Of a stretch of DNA of 64,000 bases, positions 55,170-64,000 are shown one piece after another (the stretch's first letter is position 1; every line of letters begins with the position of its first letter). The notes below the pieces were generated by a model that ran no database searches, was not told the DNA's origin, and worked only from the letters and a program-made list of their open reading frames with translations. The DNA comes from Iodidimonas sp. SYSU 1G8 (GTDB taxonomy: Bacteria; Pseudomonadota; Alphaproteobacteria; SMXS01): the NCBI RefSeq assembly GCF_039655775.1, contig NZ_JBBYXJ010000001.1, positions 1,470,001 through 1,534,000 of the forward strand, given 5' to 3'. The position numbers and the translations under genes are program-made.

Positions 55170-56024
55170 TTACCGGATAAATCTCTCTCCCAGATACACC
55201 CGGCGGACATCCTCGTTGGCCACGATTTCGTCGGGCGTACCGCTCATCAGCACATTGCCGTCATAGATAATATACGCCCGGTCGATGATGTCGAAGGTTT
55301 CCCGCACGTTGTGATCGGTGATGAGCACGCCGATTCCGCGGTCCTTGAGATGCGCGACCAGATCGCGGATGTCGCCGATGGCAATGGGATCGATGCCGGC
55401 GAACGGCTCGTCGAGCAGGATGATACTGGGCTTGCCGGCCAGGGCGCGGGCGATTTCGACGCGGCGTCGCTCGCCGCCCGACAGGGACAGCGCCGGTGAA
55501 TGGCGCAGCCGGGTGATGCCGAATTCCTCAAGCAGGTTCTCAAGCATCTGGCCGCGCGTTTCGCGATCCGGTTCGACCAGCTCCAGCACGGCCATGATGT
55601 TGTTCTCGACCGACATGCCGCGAAAGATCGAGGCTTCCTGCGGCAGATAGCCGATCCCCAGACGCGAGCGCCGGTACATGGGCAGCGTGGTGACGTCGAG
55701 GCCATCCAGAACGATCTGCCCTGAATCGGGCCGGATCAATCCGACAATGGCATAAAAGCAAGTGGTCTTGCCGGCGCCGTTCGGGCCGAGCAAGCCGACG
55801 ACTTCGCCGCGGTGCACGTCGAGGCTGATGCCCTTGAGCACGGGGCGCCCCTTGAAACTCTTGCCGATCCCAACCGCGAACAGCCCTTCGCGCTGCCGCG
55901 CCGGATCGACCGGCGGCGGCGCCTGCCCGTCATCCTTCACGGTCGCCGCGATGGCCTCGAAGACCTTGGACTGCCCCTGTTCGAACAGGTCGCCTGCTTT
56001 GAGCTTGCCTTCGCCAGTCGACAA
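55170..56024 (-). CDS. lptB: LPS export ABC transporter ATP-binding protein
   Basis: 284 residues, about 40 longer than E. coli LptB at the N-terminus. Walker [10 protein letters not shown] (about 80-88), signature LSGGERRR (about 180), Walker [14 protein letters not shown] (about 199-211). It powers LPS extraction from the inner membrane with LptFG. Operon order lptC-lptA-lptB-rpoN is intact. Confidence 0.96.
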   Translation of the reverse strand: MSTGEGKLKAGDLFEQGQSKVFEAIAATVKDDGQAPPPVDPARQREGLFAVGIGKSFKGRPVLKGISLDVHRGEVVGLLGPNGAGKTTCFYAIVGLIRPDSGQIVLDGLDVTTLPMYRRSRLGIGYLPQEASIFRGMSVENNIMAVLELVEPDRETRGQMLENLLEEFGITRLRHSPALSLSGGERRRVEIARALAGKPSIILLDEPFAGIDPIAIGDIRDLVAHLKDRGIGVLITDHNVRETFDIIDRAYIIYDGNVLMSGTPDEIVANEDVRRVYLGERFIR

Positions 56025-56033
56025 TGGAGTGCC

Positions 56034-56609
56034 TTACCTGTCCTGCTTCGGGGTAGTTGCCGGCTTGTTGCCGGTCGCGGGCGTGAACTCGCCCCGGACG
56101 CGCTGTTCGCCCGCCAGATCGGGGAGACCCTGGAACCTGGCCTTGCCGGAATCCAGATTGATCTCGAGCCGGCTGCCCCGGACCACGCTGTCGCCCTGCC
56201 GCAGCACGACTCTTCCGCCCATGGTCACCAACTGGCGGCCGATGTCGTAAACGGCCCAATCGCCCTCGGCGGTGTCGCCGCGGGAGGTGATCCGCACGTT
56301 GCCCCGGCTGTCGAGGCGGGTGACGGAGCCGGTCAGTCCGCTCTTCGCCTGCCCTGCGCCGGCCGGATTGTCCTGATAATAGACCCTCACCTCGTCGCCC
56401 AGCAGGGTCATGTCCCCCTGCACGGCCTCGACCTTGCCGATGAAGCTGGCCACCTGGCCTTCCTTCTTCACCTCCAGCCGGTCGGCGGAGAACTGGATCG
56501 GATCCTTCGCGTCGTGGTTGCTGAAGCCGTTTTGCGCGGCCATGGCCGCCGGCGCGACCATCAAGGCGAGGGCAAGTCCGAGACAGAGGCTTTTTTTCTT
56601 GCTGGGCAT
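56034..56609 (-). CDS. lptA: Periplasmic LPS transport protein
   Basis: 191 residues. Signal peptide (cleavage near AMA-A, about 24) and an OstA/LptA jelly-roll domain (about 30-170) with IQFSADRLEVKKEGQVASFIG and the GNVRITSRGD stretch. It forms the periplasmic bridge that carries LPS from LptC to the outer membrane. Nine bases separate lptA from both neighbours. Confidence 0.94.
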   Translation of the reverse strand: MPSKKKSLCLGLALALMVAPAAMAAQNGFSNHDAKDPIQFSADRLEVKKEGQVASFIGKVEAVQGDMTLLGDEVRVYYQDNPAGAGQAKSGLTGSVTRLDSRGNVRITSRGDTAEGDWAVYDIGRQLVTMGGRVVLRQGDSVVRGSRLEINLDSGKARFQGLPDLAGEQRVRGEFTPATGNKPATTPKQDR

Positions 56610-56618
56610 TCGGGCGCC

Positions 56619-57239
56619 TTAATCGACCGCGCGGGGATAAACGGTCATCTTCACCCCGTCGCGCAAAGTTATGTTCTCGTTCTTGACATCGACATCGACG
56701 CCGCCGGCCTGGAACCTGCCGAATGGCCCCTGACCATGCACCGCATCGTTGCTGGTGCCCATGCCTTTGCCAAGGTCCAGCGACATCTTGGGGGTATGAA
56801 CCTCCATGCCAGAGTCCGAGAATACATTGACTTGACCGGTCAAATCCAGAATCTCGGCCTTGGGCCGAAACGTTCCCACCGGCGCATCGAGCGCGACCCA
56901 GGAATCGCCCTTCATCTTGACGTCTGCCGTTATGGTATCGAGGATCACTGTCTCGTCATTCGTCGCGTCGTGATAGGCCGAATTGGCACTGATCGAGAAC
57001 GACCTGTCTTGCGTGTCGGTTCCGACAAAGCGCGGCGCCACCATGCGCGCTTTGTCGTCGGATTCCTTCAGCTCGGAAAAGGCCAGAGTGAAACCGCTCG
57101 TCGTGCCGCGCACGGCAGGAAGTATCAGGATACCGAACAGCAGCGCCGCCGCGCCCGCCGGCAGGATGCGCTTCATCAGCCGGACGTAGCGATTATATCG
57201 ATCCTCTCGGGTCACGAGGAGGTCGTAGCGCGGCTCCAA
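56619..57239 (-). CDS. lptC: LPS export protein (bitopic)
   Basis: 206 residues. One membrane helix (about 27-45) and a periplasmic jelly-roll domain ending GVKMTVYPRAVD. It receives LPS from LptBFG and hands it to LptA. The N-terminal cytosolic part (MEPRYDLLVTREDRYNRYVRLMKRILP) is longer than in enterobacteria, as usual in alphaproteobacteria. Confidence 0.92.
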   Translation of the reverse strand: MEPRYDLLVTREDRYNRYVRLMKRILPAGAAALLFGILILPAVRGTTSGFTLAFSELKESDDKARMVAPRFVGTDTQDRSFSISANSAYHDATNDETVILDTITADVKMKGDSWVALDAPVGTFRPKAEILDLTGQVNVFSDSGMEVHTPKMSLDLGKGMGTSNDAVHGQGPFGRFQAGGVDVDVKNENITLRDGVKMTVYPRAVD

Positions 57240-57378
57240 AGCTTTTCTCCAGCAGCGACACCCACTTCCATGAACATAGGACGATCGGGGCGCCCGGCAT
57301 TATCTATGGGGACTCGTCGCCGGGATCAAGGTGAACCGCGTCCGGAAGCCCACCGCGTCAGGCATGGCACCCGCGCGC

Positions 57379-57990
57379 CTAGGAATGGGCGAAGATATCT
57401 TCTTCCGGCCAGCCGGCCAGATCGAGCCGGGCGCGGGTGGGAAGGAAATCGAAACAGGCCTGGGCAAGCGCCAGTCGACCCTCGCGCTCCAGCATCACGT
57501 CGAGCTTGCGCTTCAACTCGTGAAGGTACAGCACGTCGGACGCGGCATAGGCGAGCTGCGCATCGCTGAAATCGGGCGCGCCCCAGTCGGAGCTCTGCTG
57601 CTGCTTGGACAGGTCCACGCCCATCAACTCGCGGCACAGCTCCTTCAGCCCATGACGGTCGGTATAGGTCCGCACCAGCCTCGAGGCGATCTTCGTACAG
57701 TAGACCGGCGCCGGCATCACGCCGAGCGCGCCGCTCAGGGCGGCGAGGTCGAAGCGGGCAAAATGGAAAAGCTTGAGGACCGCGGGATCGGCCAGCAGCG
57801 CCTTCAGGTTGGGCGCATCCGTGCCTGGCAGGATCTGCACGAGGTGGGCGCTGCCATCTCCCGAGGACAGCTGCACCAGGCAGAGCCGGTCACGGCCGGG
57901 GCGAAGTCCCATGGTCTCGGTATCGATGGCCACGGAGGGGCCGAAGCCAACGCCCGCCGGCAGGTCGCCGCGATGCAGTGTGATTGTCAT
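57379..57990 (-). CDS. Ribonuclease D-like 3'-5' exonuclease
   Basis: 203 residues, DEDD exonuclease domain only. Exo I: AIDTETMGLRPGRDRL (Asp and Glu, about 22-27); Exo II: FHFARFDLAALSG (Asp about 83); Exo III: AYAASDVLYLHEL (Tyr and Asp about 154-160). It lacks HRDC domains, so it is the short stand-alone form found in alphaproteobacteria, likely in tRNA 3' maturation or RNA decay. Confidence 0.92.
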   Translation of the reverse strand: MTITLHRGDLPAGVGFGPSVAIDTETMGLRPGRDRLCLVQLSSGDGSAHLVQILPGTDAPNLKALLADPAVLKLFHFARFDLAALSGALGVMPAPVYCTKIASRLVRTYTDRHGLKELCRELMGVDLSKQQQSSDWGAPDFSDAQLAYAASDVLYLHELKRKLDVMLEREGRLALAQACFDFLPTRARLDLAGWPEEDIFAHS

Positions 57991-58010
57991 GCTACGGGGG
58001 TTCCGTGTTT

Positions 58011-58097
58011 TGGTGCCCAGGAGAGGACTCGAACCTCCACGACCTTGCGATCACTAGCACCTGAAGCTAGCGCGTCTACCAATTCCGCCACCTGGGC
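58011..58097 (-). tRNA. tRNA-Leu(CAG)
   Basis: 87 bases with encoded CCA. Acceptor GCCCAGG / CCTGGGC, anticodon stem CTAGC / GCTAG with loop TTCAGGT (anticodon CAG), and the long variable arm expected for leucine. T-loop GTTCGAGTC. Confidence 0.96.
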
Positions 58098-58292
58098 AAC
58101 TCCGTGTGTCACGGTGGAGGCAGTTCCTATTGCCCGCCGTGTTGGTTGTCAACATGCCAATCGCACCTATTCGTCATTCTTGTGTCATTTCCCGGATGCG
58201 CATGTCAGCGCGCCGGAAGTTTCAGGTAGCAATCCTGCGGCCCGGCGGTATTTTAGCCCTCAGTTTCAGGCATCCGCGCGAACAGAGACCTC

Positions 58293-59258
58293 ATGACACG
58301 TGACCTCGTTACGGTGATCGGCGGCTCCGGCTTCATCGGCCGGTACGTTGTCCGTCTCCTTGCCCAGCAGCATGTCCGCATCCGTGTGGCGGTGCGTCAT
58401 CCCAATCAGGGCCTGTTCCTGAAGCCGATGGGCAGCGTTGGGCAGATCCAGCTCACCGCGGCCAATGTCCGGCATCCCGATTCCATCGCCCGCGCCGTCG
58501 ATGGCGCCGGCGTGGTGATCAACCTGCCGGGCATCCTCTACGAATCCGGTCACCAGGATTTCGAATCGGTGCAGGCCGAGGGACCGGGCGTTGTCGCCCG
58601 CGCGGCGGCGGCGGCCGGCGTCGGCCGGCTGGTGCATGTCTCCGCCATCGGCGCCGATGCCGACTCCGAATCGGATTACGCACGCACCAAGGCGCAGGGC
58701 GAATACGCGCTCCGCGCCGCGTTTCCGTCGGCGACGATCCTGCGCCCCAGTATCGTCTTCGGGCCCGAGGACGACTTCTTCAACCGCTTTGCCGCGATGA
58801 CCCGGATGCCCATGCCGCTGCCCCTGATCGGCGGCGGCAAGACCCGGTTCCAGCCGGTCTATGTCTGCGACGTGGCGCAGGCGATCGTGATCGCGGCCCT
58901 CGAAGGCAAGGGCCTGGGTGAAACCTTTGAACTGGGCGGCCCGCGCGTCTACAGCTTCCGGGAAATTCTCGAGCTGGTGTTGGCGCAGACGCACCGGGAC
59001 AAGATGATGATGCCGCTGCCTTTCGGCCTCGCCAAGATCATCGGCGGGCTCTGCCAGACGCTCTTCGCGCTGTCGCCATGGAATCCGCCGCTCACCATCG
59101 ACCAGGTCGAGTTGCTGAAACACGACAATGTGGTCACGTCGGACCGCACCCTGCGTGACTTCGGAATCGACCCCACGCCGGCTGAATCGGTTGTCGGTTC
59201 CTACCTCCAGCGCTTCCGCAAGCAGGGTCAGTTCAACAAGCCTGCAGAGGCAATCTGA
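58293..59258 (+). CDS. NDUFA9-like NAD(P)-binding SDR protein
   Basis: 321 residues. Rossmann motif GGSGFIGRYVVRLL (9-22), then VRHPNQGLFLKPMG and RLVHVSAIGADADSESDYARTKAQGE, which matches the complex I accessory NDUFA9-like family rather than catalytic SDRs (the Tyr-x3-Lys is present as YARTK). Role in bacteria is unclear; it may be a coenzyme-binding assembly or quinone-related protein. Monocistronic, downstream of the divergent tRNA-Leu. Confidence 0.9.
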   Translation: MTRDLVTVIGGSGFIGRYVVRLLAQQHVRIRVAVRHPNQGLFLKPMGSVGQIQLTAANVRHPDSIARAVDGAGVVINLPGILYESGHQDFESVQAEGPGVVARAAAAAGVGRLVHVSAIGADADSESDYARTKAQGEYALRAAFPSATILRPSIVFGPEDDFFNRFAAMTRMPMPLPLIGGGKTRFQPVYVCDVAQAIVIAALEGKGLGETFELGGPRVYSFREILELVLAQTHRDKMMMPLPFGLAKIIGGLCQTLFALSPWNPPLTIDQVELLKHDNVVTSDRTLRDFGIDPTPAESVVGSYLQRFRKQGQFNKPAEAI

Positions 59259-59341
59259 ACCTTCGGCCATCCGCCGTCGTTTGACATGAACGCCTGTGAT
59301 GGAATGGACAGGCGCCCTGAGCGATTAACGGTAAAGGACGA

Positions 59342-60007
59342 ATGCGTCTCTTCCATCTCTGGCTATCCCCTTTCTCCCGCAAGGTTCGAATCGCGCTGGC
59401 GGAGCTGGGCTTGGAAGCGAAACTGGTCATCGAACCGGTATGGGAGCGCCGCGACGCGTTCCTGGCGCTGAACCCGGCCGGAACCGTGCCCGTTCTCGTC
59501 GAGAACGACGGCACCGTCATTGCCGACAGCGCGGCCATCTGCGAGTACCTGAATGAAACCGTCCTCACCCGGTCGCTTTATGGCCGGGATGCCATCACGC
59601 GGGCCGAAGTACGGCGGCTCGTCGCCTGGTTCGACCAGAAGTTTCACCGTGAGGTGACCGATAATCTGGTGACCGAGAAGGTCATGAAGCGCTTCATGAA
59701 GATGGGCACGCCCAATTCCAGCGCGATCCGCGCCGGCCTGCACAACATCGGCTACCACATGCAATATATCGCCTACCTGACCGAGCGGCGCCGCTGGCTG
59801 GGGGGCGACGAATTCTCGCTGGCCGACATCGCCGCCGCGGCGCATCTTTCCTGCGTCGATTACCTCGACAACGTGCCTTGGGACGCGCACCCGGAGGCGA
59901 AGGACTGGTATGTCCGGGTCAAGTCCCGGCCAAGCTTCCGTGCCGTGCTCGCGGACCGCATTCCGGGGCTGGCGCCGCCGCCGCACTATGACAATCTCGA
60001 CTTCTAG
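59342..60007 (+). CDS. Glutathione S-transferase family protein
   Basis: 221 residues. Thioredoxin-fold half with [21 protein letters not shown] (5-25), NPAGTVPVL (44-52) and [11 protein letters not shown] (60-70). The helical half ends [27 protein letters not shown]. Catalytic residue probably Ser (SPFS). It overlaps queG by 20 bp, so the two are co-transcribed. Confidence 0.88.
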   Translation: MRLFHLWLSPFSRKVRIALAELGLEAKLVIEPVWERRDAFLALNPAGTVPVLVENDGTVIADSAAICEYLNETVLTRSLYGRDAITRAEVRRLVAWFDQKFHREVTDNLVTEKVMKRFMKMGTPNSSAIRAGLHNIGYHMQYIAYLTERRRWLGGDEFSLADIAAAAHLSCVDYLDNVPWDAHPEAKDWYVRVKSRPSFRAVLADRIPGLAPPPHYDNLDF

Positions 60008-61157
60008 GACGGACACTGCGGACGACCTGAAGCGGGAGATTCGCACCCGTCTGATGGAAGAGGGCTTCGACGCCGTCGCCTTCACCCTGCCCGCGAGCAT
60101 TCCGGAGTTTCCCGCCCGGTTGCGGTCTTTTCTCGACCAGGGCCGCCACGGCGACATGGGCTGGCTGGCCGAAAAGGCCGACCGGCGCGGCGATCCCCGG
60201 ACCTTGTGGCCGGAGGTACGCAGCATCATCGTCACCGCCATCAACTACGGCCCGCAGGACGACCCGATGGCGCGGCTGGCGCATACGGACCGTGGCGTCA
60301 TCTCCGTCTATGCGCGCAACCGAGACTATCACGATGTTATCAAGAAGCGCCTCAAGCGGGTGGGCCGCTGGCTTCACCAGTCGCACGGCGCCGCCATCAA
60401 GGTGTTCGTCGATACCGCCCCGGTGCCGGAAAAGCCGCTGGCCCAGGCGGCGGGGCTGGGCTGGCAGGGCAAGCACACCAACCTCGTCTCGCGCGGCTTC
60501 GGGTCATGGCTCTTCCTCGGCGCGATCTATACGGATGCGGACCTGCCTGCCGATGCGCCCGAGACCGATCATTGCGGCCAGTGCCGCAATTGCCTCGACG
60601 CCTGCCCGACGCAGGCCTTTCCCGCGCCCTATCAGCTGGACGCGCGCCGCTGCCTGTCCTACCTCACCATCGAATTCGGCGGGCACATCCCGCTGGAATT
60701 CCGCGCGCCCATGGCGAACCGCATCTATGGCTGCGATGACTGCCTGGCGGTCTGCCCGTGGAACAAGTTCGCGCGGGACGCCGCCGAGACCGCGTTCCAT
60801 CCGCGCGCGGAATTGACGTCGCCCCGGCTGACGGATCTCGCCGCGCTGGACGATGCCGGCTTTCGGGCATTCTTCTCGGGATCGCCGATCAAACGGATCG
60901 GCCGTGACCGGTTTGTCCGCAACGTGCTGATCGCCTTGGGCAACAGCCGCGACGGCAAGGCGGTCGGCATCGTCGAGAGCCTGCTGGACGACACGTCGCC
61001 GCTGGTGCGGGCGATGGCCGCCTGGGCGCTCAGGGAGCTGGCGCCGGCGCGGTTTTCGGCGGCGCGGACCGGGCGGCTGGCGCTGGAGACGGACCCGGCG
61101 GTCCAGGCGGAGTGGTCGCCTTCGCCTCGGCCTGCTGCTGCGCCCGCGCCGCGCTGA
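59988..61157 (+). CDS. queG: Epoxyqueuosine reductase
   Basis: 389 residues. N-terminal cobalamin-binding half; two [4Fe-4S] motifs at [12 protein letters not shown] (about 195-206) and [13 protein letters not shown] (about 245-257); C-terminal HEAT repeat (about 315-355). It performs the last step of queuosine synthesis in tRNA. Start at ATG 59988, inside the GST gene. The Pro/Ala-rich tail overlaps the antisense TPR gene by 128 bp. Confidence 0.95.
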   Translation: MTISTSRTDTADDLKREIRTRLMEEGFDAVAFTLPASIPEFPARLRSFLDQGRHGDMGWLAEKADRRGDPRTLWPEVRSIIVTAINYGPQDDPMARLAHTDRGVISVYARNRDYHDVIKKRLKRVGRWLHQSHGAAIKVFVDTAPVPEKPLAQAAGLGWQGKHTNLVSRGFGSWLFLGAIYTDADLPADAPETDHCGQCRNCLDACPTQAFPAPYQLDARRCLSYLTIEFGGHIPLEFRAPMANRIYGCDDCLAVCPWNKFARDAAETAFHPRAELTSPRLTDLAALDDAGFRAFFSGSPIKRIGRDRFVRNVLIALGNSRDGKAVGIVESLLDDTSPLVRAMAAWALRELAPARFSAARTGRLALETDPAVQAEWSPSPRPAAAPAPR

Positions 61158-61950
61158 TGCTGCCGGCCGCCGCCTTGGCCAATGGTGTATCGGGCGCTTC
61201 CTTGGTGACCTGGAGCCAGTCGACGATCGCCGCGTCCAGATTGCCGATCGATGAATTCAGATTGCCGCTTTCCAGCAGCGCTTCCGGGCTTTGCGGATCG
61301 AGCGCCAATGCCTGATCGATGTCGGCGCGCGCGGATGCGAACGCACTGCGCGCCCGGTGCGCCGCGGCGCGATAGGCCAGCGCGTCGGCGCGCGGACCGC
61401 CGAGCTTGATCGCCTGATCGAGATCGGTCACCGCCGCTTCGAGATTGCCCATTTCGACACGCGCCCGTGCCCGGTCGATCAGAATTTCCGCCGACCGGCC
61501 AGCGTCGCCGCCGCTTTCGGCGAGGGCGTCCGACAGAACCGCGAACGCCTTCTCGTGCTTTTCCGCCATCAGCCAGGCGTTGCCGGCCTGGGCGAGCAGA
61601 TCGGCGGCCAACGACGGCGGAACCGGTTTGGCCGCGGGCAGCGGACTGCCGTCCTCGTCCTGTTGCAGGCTCGCCGCATCCGGCTGCCGGGCCTGCTGCG
61701 CCGCGCGCCCGGACAGCTCTTCGAGCAGACCGGCGGCTTGTTCATAATCACCGAGAGTAAATAACGCCAGCGCCCGGCAATGCTCCGCCGGAATGCCGCC
61801 GCCATTGTCCCGCCATTCGGTAGCGAGCTCGTAGGCACGTTTGGGCGCCATGTCGACCAGCTTCATGCACTCGGAATAGTTGCCGGCCAGCGCCGGAAAC
61901 GCGAACAACGCCAGGAAGGCGCCGGAGAGAATGGCGGCAGTGTTTTTCAA
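61030..61950 (-). CDS. Secreted TPR-repeat protein
   Basis: 306 residues from a TTG at 61950, which gives an ideal signal peptide ([22 protein letters not shown]). An ATG at 62004 would add 18 residues. TPR-like helices fill residues 30-265 (for example [32 protein letters not shown] and [31 protein letters not shown]). The last 40 residues are Pro/Ala/Lys and lie antisense to queG. Probably periplasmic scaffold; no partner known. Confidence 0.8.
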   Translation of the reverse strand: MKNTAAILSGAFLALFAFPALAGNYSECMKLVDMAPKRAYELATEWRDNGGGIPAEHCRALALFTLGDYEQAAGLLEELSGRAAQQARQPDAASLQQDEDGSPLPAAKPVPPSLAADLLAQAGNAWLMAEKHEKAFAVLSDALAESGGDAGRSAEILIDRARARVEMGNLEAAVTDLDQAIKLGGPRADALAYRAAAHRARSAFASARADIDQALALDPQSPEALLESGNLNSSIGNLDAAIVDWLQVTKEAPDTPLAKAAAGSISAARAQQQAEAKATTPPGPPGPSPAPAARSAPPKTAPAPAP

Positions 61951-62021
61951 GGGGAAGCCTTGTCGGGTTCGGGGCGTAAACTCTAGATTGAGGCTGCCAA
62001 ACATATAGGAGATCGGTGCCG

Positions 62022-62888
62022 ATGAAGCGACTCTTCGTCTTCGGACTGGGTTACACCGCCAGGATCGTGGGCCGTCAATTGCGGGCCGATGGCTGGAAAG
62101 TGGCCGGCACCTGCCGGTCGCCGGACACGAAGGCGGCGCTCGAAGCGCAGGGCTTCGAGGCCTTCCTGTTCGACGGCTCGGCCCCGCTCGAAAATCCCGA
62201 GCGCGCCCTCGAAGGCACCACCCATCTGCTGGCGTCCATTCCTCCCGACGAATCCGGCGATCCGGCGCTCCGGCATCATGCCCGCGAAATCGCCTCGATC
62301 ACGCGCCTCGCCTGGGCCGGCTACCTGTCGACCACCGGGGTCTATGGCGACAAGGATGGCGCGTGGGTGGACGAGGCGACGCCGCGATCGCCCTCCACGG
62401 CGCGGGGCCGGCGCCGGGCGGAAGCCGAAATGGGCTGGATGAGCCTTTACGAGATGGGTCGCGTCCCCGTGCATCTGTTCCGCCTGCCCGGCATCTATGG
62501 ACCGGGCCGCAGCGCCATCGAGGCTGTCACCGCCGGGCGGACACGGCGCGTCTTCAAGGAAGGGCAGGTCTTCTCGCGCATTCACGTGGACGACCTGGCG
62601 ACCGCGCTGATCGCCTCCATGGTCCAGCCCCGCCCCGGCGCCATCTACAACATCTGCGATGACGAGCCCGCGCCGCCGCAGGAGGTCACGGCTTTCGCCT
62701 GCGAGCTGCTGGGCCTGCCCGTCGAGCCGCTCACGCCGCTGGATCAGGCCGACCTCAGCCCCATGGCGCGCAGCTTTTACGAGGAGAGCAAGCGGGTGCG
62801 GAACGACAGGATGAAACACGAGCTGGGCGTGACGCTGCGCTATCCCACCTATCGCGATGGCCTGAGCGCCATCGCCCGAACCCTCTAA
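62022..62888 (+). CDS. SDR/NAD-dependent epimerase-like protein (YeeZ type)
   Basis: 288 residues. Rossmann start MKRLFVFGLGYTARIVGRQL, then GYLSTTGVYGDKDGAWVDE and FRLPGIYGPGRSAIEAV. The Tyr-x3-Lys of classical epimerases is missing or altered, as in YeeZ-like proteins of unknown role. ATG 62022 is ten bases from AGGAG; a GTG six bases upstream is too close to the SD. Convergent with the alpha/beta hydrolase, nine bases apart. Confidence 0.85.
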   Translation: MKRLFVFGLGYTARIVGRQLRADGWKVAGTCRSPDTKAALEAQGFEAFLFDGSAPLENPERALEGTTHLLASIPPDESGDPALRHHAREIASITRLAWAGYLSTTGVYGDKDGAWVDEATPRSPSTARGRRRAEAEMGWMSLYEMGRVPVHLFRLPGIYGPGRSAIEAVTAGRTRRVFKEGQVFSRIHVDDLATALIASMVQPRPGAIYNICDDEPAPPQEVTAFACELLGLPVEPLTPLDQADLSPMARSFYEESKRVRNDRMKHELGVTLRYPTYRDGLSAIARTL

Positions 62889-62897
62889 CGGAGACCA

Positions 62898-63644
62898 TCA
62901 GCCTCCGGGCAGCGCGTCCAGCACGGCTTCCAGCCGGGCGATGTCGGCTGGCTCGGAGAGGCGGTGATCGCCGCCTTTGACAAGGATCACCTCCACGTCG
63001 TCGCCGGACACATGCTCGGCCAGCCGCAAGGCGGTGCGCCACGGCACGTCCGGATCCCGCATGCCCTGGATCAGGCGGACCGGGAACGGCAGCTCGAGCG
63101 GGGCGCGCAGCACGAGATGGTCCCTGGCCTCCTCGATCAGCCGCATGCTGATGGCATAGGGCTCGCCGTAGTCGGAAGGCTCGTAGTAGACGCCGTCGCG
63201 CCGCAGGATCTCGCGCACGTCCTCGCCATAGGAGGCCCACATCAGATCCTCGGTGAAGTCCGGCGCGGCGGCGATGCCGACCAGCGCCGCGATTCGCGCC
63301 GGCCGCGCTCGGGCCACCAGCAGCGCCATCCAGCCGCCCATGCTGGAGCCGACGAGAATCTGCGGCCCCTGAGTGACCTGATCCAGCACGGCGATGGCAT
63401 CGCTTGCCCAGCGGCCGACGGTGCCATCCTCGAAATTGCCTTCCGACTGGCCGTGACCGGAATAATCGAAACGGGTAAACGCCCGGCCCCGTCGCAGGCA
63501 CCAGTCCCGCAACGCGGTCGCCTTGGTGCCGGTCATGTCGGACTTGAAGCCGGGCAGGAAGATCACGCCCGGTCCGGTACCCGGAACGGATTCATATGCA
63601 ATGGCGTGACCGCCTGAGGAAATGGTGCTAAGGGACGCCTCCAT
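62898..63644 (-). CDS. Alpha/beta hydrolase, ABHD10-like
   Basis: 248 residues. Nucleophile elbow GSSMGGW (about 95-101), oxyanion region FLPGFKSDMTGTKA (about 27-40) and catalytic His in KGGDHRLSEPAD (about 225). FDYSGHGQSEG is typical of small esterases/thioesterases. Start at ATG 63644, giving the family N-terminus; the frame stays open to 63791 without similarity. Divergent from the glycosyltransferase. Confidence 0.86.
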   Translation of the reverse strand: MEASLSTISSGGHAIAYESVPGTGPGVIFLPGFKSDMTGTKATALRDWCLRRGRAFTRFDYSGHGQSEGNFEDGTVGRWASDAIAVLDQVTQGPQILVGSSMGGWMALLVARARPARIAALVGIAAAPDFTEDLMWASYGEDVREILRRDGVYYEPSDYGEPYAISMRLIEEARDHLVLRAPLELPFPVRLIQGMRDPDVPWRTALRLAEHVSGDDVEVILVKGGDHRLSEPADIARLEAVLDALPGG

Positions 63645-63693
63645 TTCCCAGCAGTAACGAAGTCCGGGGGGCGTCTTCAACCGCTTTGATGAT

Positions 63694-64000
63694 GTGAATA
63701 CCGAAGCCCCGCTCAGACTTTTGCAGATTTTGCCCCGGCTCGACGCGGATGGCGCGTCGCGCAACGCCATCGACATGGCCCGTACGGTCATCGGTCAGGG
63801 AGGCGCGGTGATCGCCGCCGCCCGCACTGGGGCGCTTGTCGGCGAATTCCGACAGGCTGGCGGCGTCCATCTCGACCTGCCCTTCGAGTCGCTTTCGCCA
63901 CTTGCTCGGTGGCGCATTGCCCGGCAGATCAGAAACACGCTCGGAAAGCACCGTATCGACGTGATCCACGCCTATGGGCGGCGCGGCGCCCGGGTCGCAC
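63694..64000 (+). CDS. GT4-type glycosyltransferase, 5' part only (cut by window)
   Basis: 102 codons visible from a GTG at 63694, the first start codon after an in-frame stop at 63655-63657. LRLLQILPRLDADGASRNAIDMARTVI and QAGGVHLDLPFESLSPLARWRIARQIRNTLGKHRIDVIHAYGRRGARVA match the donor-side half of a GT4 family enzyme (LPS or lipid glycosyltransferases). The rest lies beyond the window, so the start and the function are provisional. Confidence 0.72.
   Translation, partial: MNTEAPLRLLQILPRLDADGASRNAIDMARTVIGQGGAVIAAARTGALVGEFRQAGGVHLDLPFESLSPLARWRIARQIRNTLGKHRIDVIHAYGRRGARVA

Overview
The window is a dense, high-GC stretch of a Gram-negative chromosome, almost certainly from an alphaproteobacterium. 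The evidence is the gene content and order: lptC-lptA-lptB-rpoN-hpf-ptsN; Hsp20 followed by a DUF1150 protein; a TIGR02300 acidic protein; and the aroA-cmk-rpsA-sppA-ihfB-lapA-pyrF-trpF-trpB-trpA-accD-folC run. A Rhodospirillales-like lineage is my guess, but nothing here fixes the order. I see no insertion sequence, prophage, CRISPR array or origin.

Layout. 1-6.5 kb: detoxification and general metabolism (YfcG-like GST, CBS protein, DUF1499 protein, formaldehyde-detoxifying class III alcohol dehydrogenase, PanE-like reductase, lipoprotein, VOC protein, enoyl-CoA hydratase). 6.5-9.1 kb: a GT87/GT2/GtrA cassette that looks like a three-part Gtr-type surface glycosylation system. 9.3-13.4 kb: the Anbu operon (circularly permuted ATP-grasp, alpha-E protein, transglutaminase-like protein, Anbu proteasome homologue). 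It sits behind a textbook sigma-54 promoter, and its transglutaminase has lost the catalytic cysteine. 13.5-33.5 kb: two giant secreted beta-repeat proteins (1680 and 1711 residues), collinear paralogues. They flank an AAA ATPase, a wax-ester synthase/DGAT, two SLC13-type transporters, a Rieske oxygenase and a small secreted protein. 33.6-36.2 kb: SulP transporter with an XRE regulator, and a ferredoxin. 36.2-47.4 kb: a housekeeping run on the minus strand (folate, fatty acid, tryptophan, pyrimidine, S1, IHF, CMP kinase, EPSP synthase). Five of its genes are chained by 4-bp NTGA overlaps. 47.5-52.4 kb: TIGR02300 protein, tRNA-Ala, ModA, an amidotransferase, a Sel1/SPOR protein and the Hsp20-DUF1150 pair. 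52.4-57.3 kb: ptsN, hpf, rpoN and lptBAC. 57.4-64 kb: RNase D, tRNA-Leu, an NDUFA9-like protein, GST, QueG, a TPR protein, SDR, an alpha/beta hydrolase and a truncated glycosyltransferase.

Three themes stand out. First, the envelope: paired Lys-poor, Cys-free repeat proteins with a repeated bipartite Asn/Gln signature suggest a surface fibre or layer, with Lpt, Gtr-like and glycosyltransferase genes nearby. Second, regulation by alternative sigma factors: rpoN itself is present, the Anbu operon has a -24/-12 promoter, and hsp20 has a sigma-32-type promoter plus a hairpin that buries its Shine-Dalgarno sequence. Third, tight translational coupling in the trp-acc-fol run, including non-ATG starts. 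All functional names rest on recognising families by eye; no database search was run.
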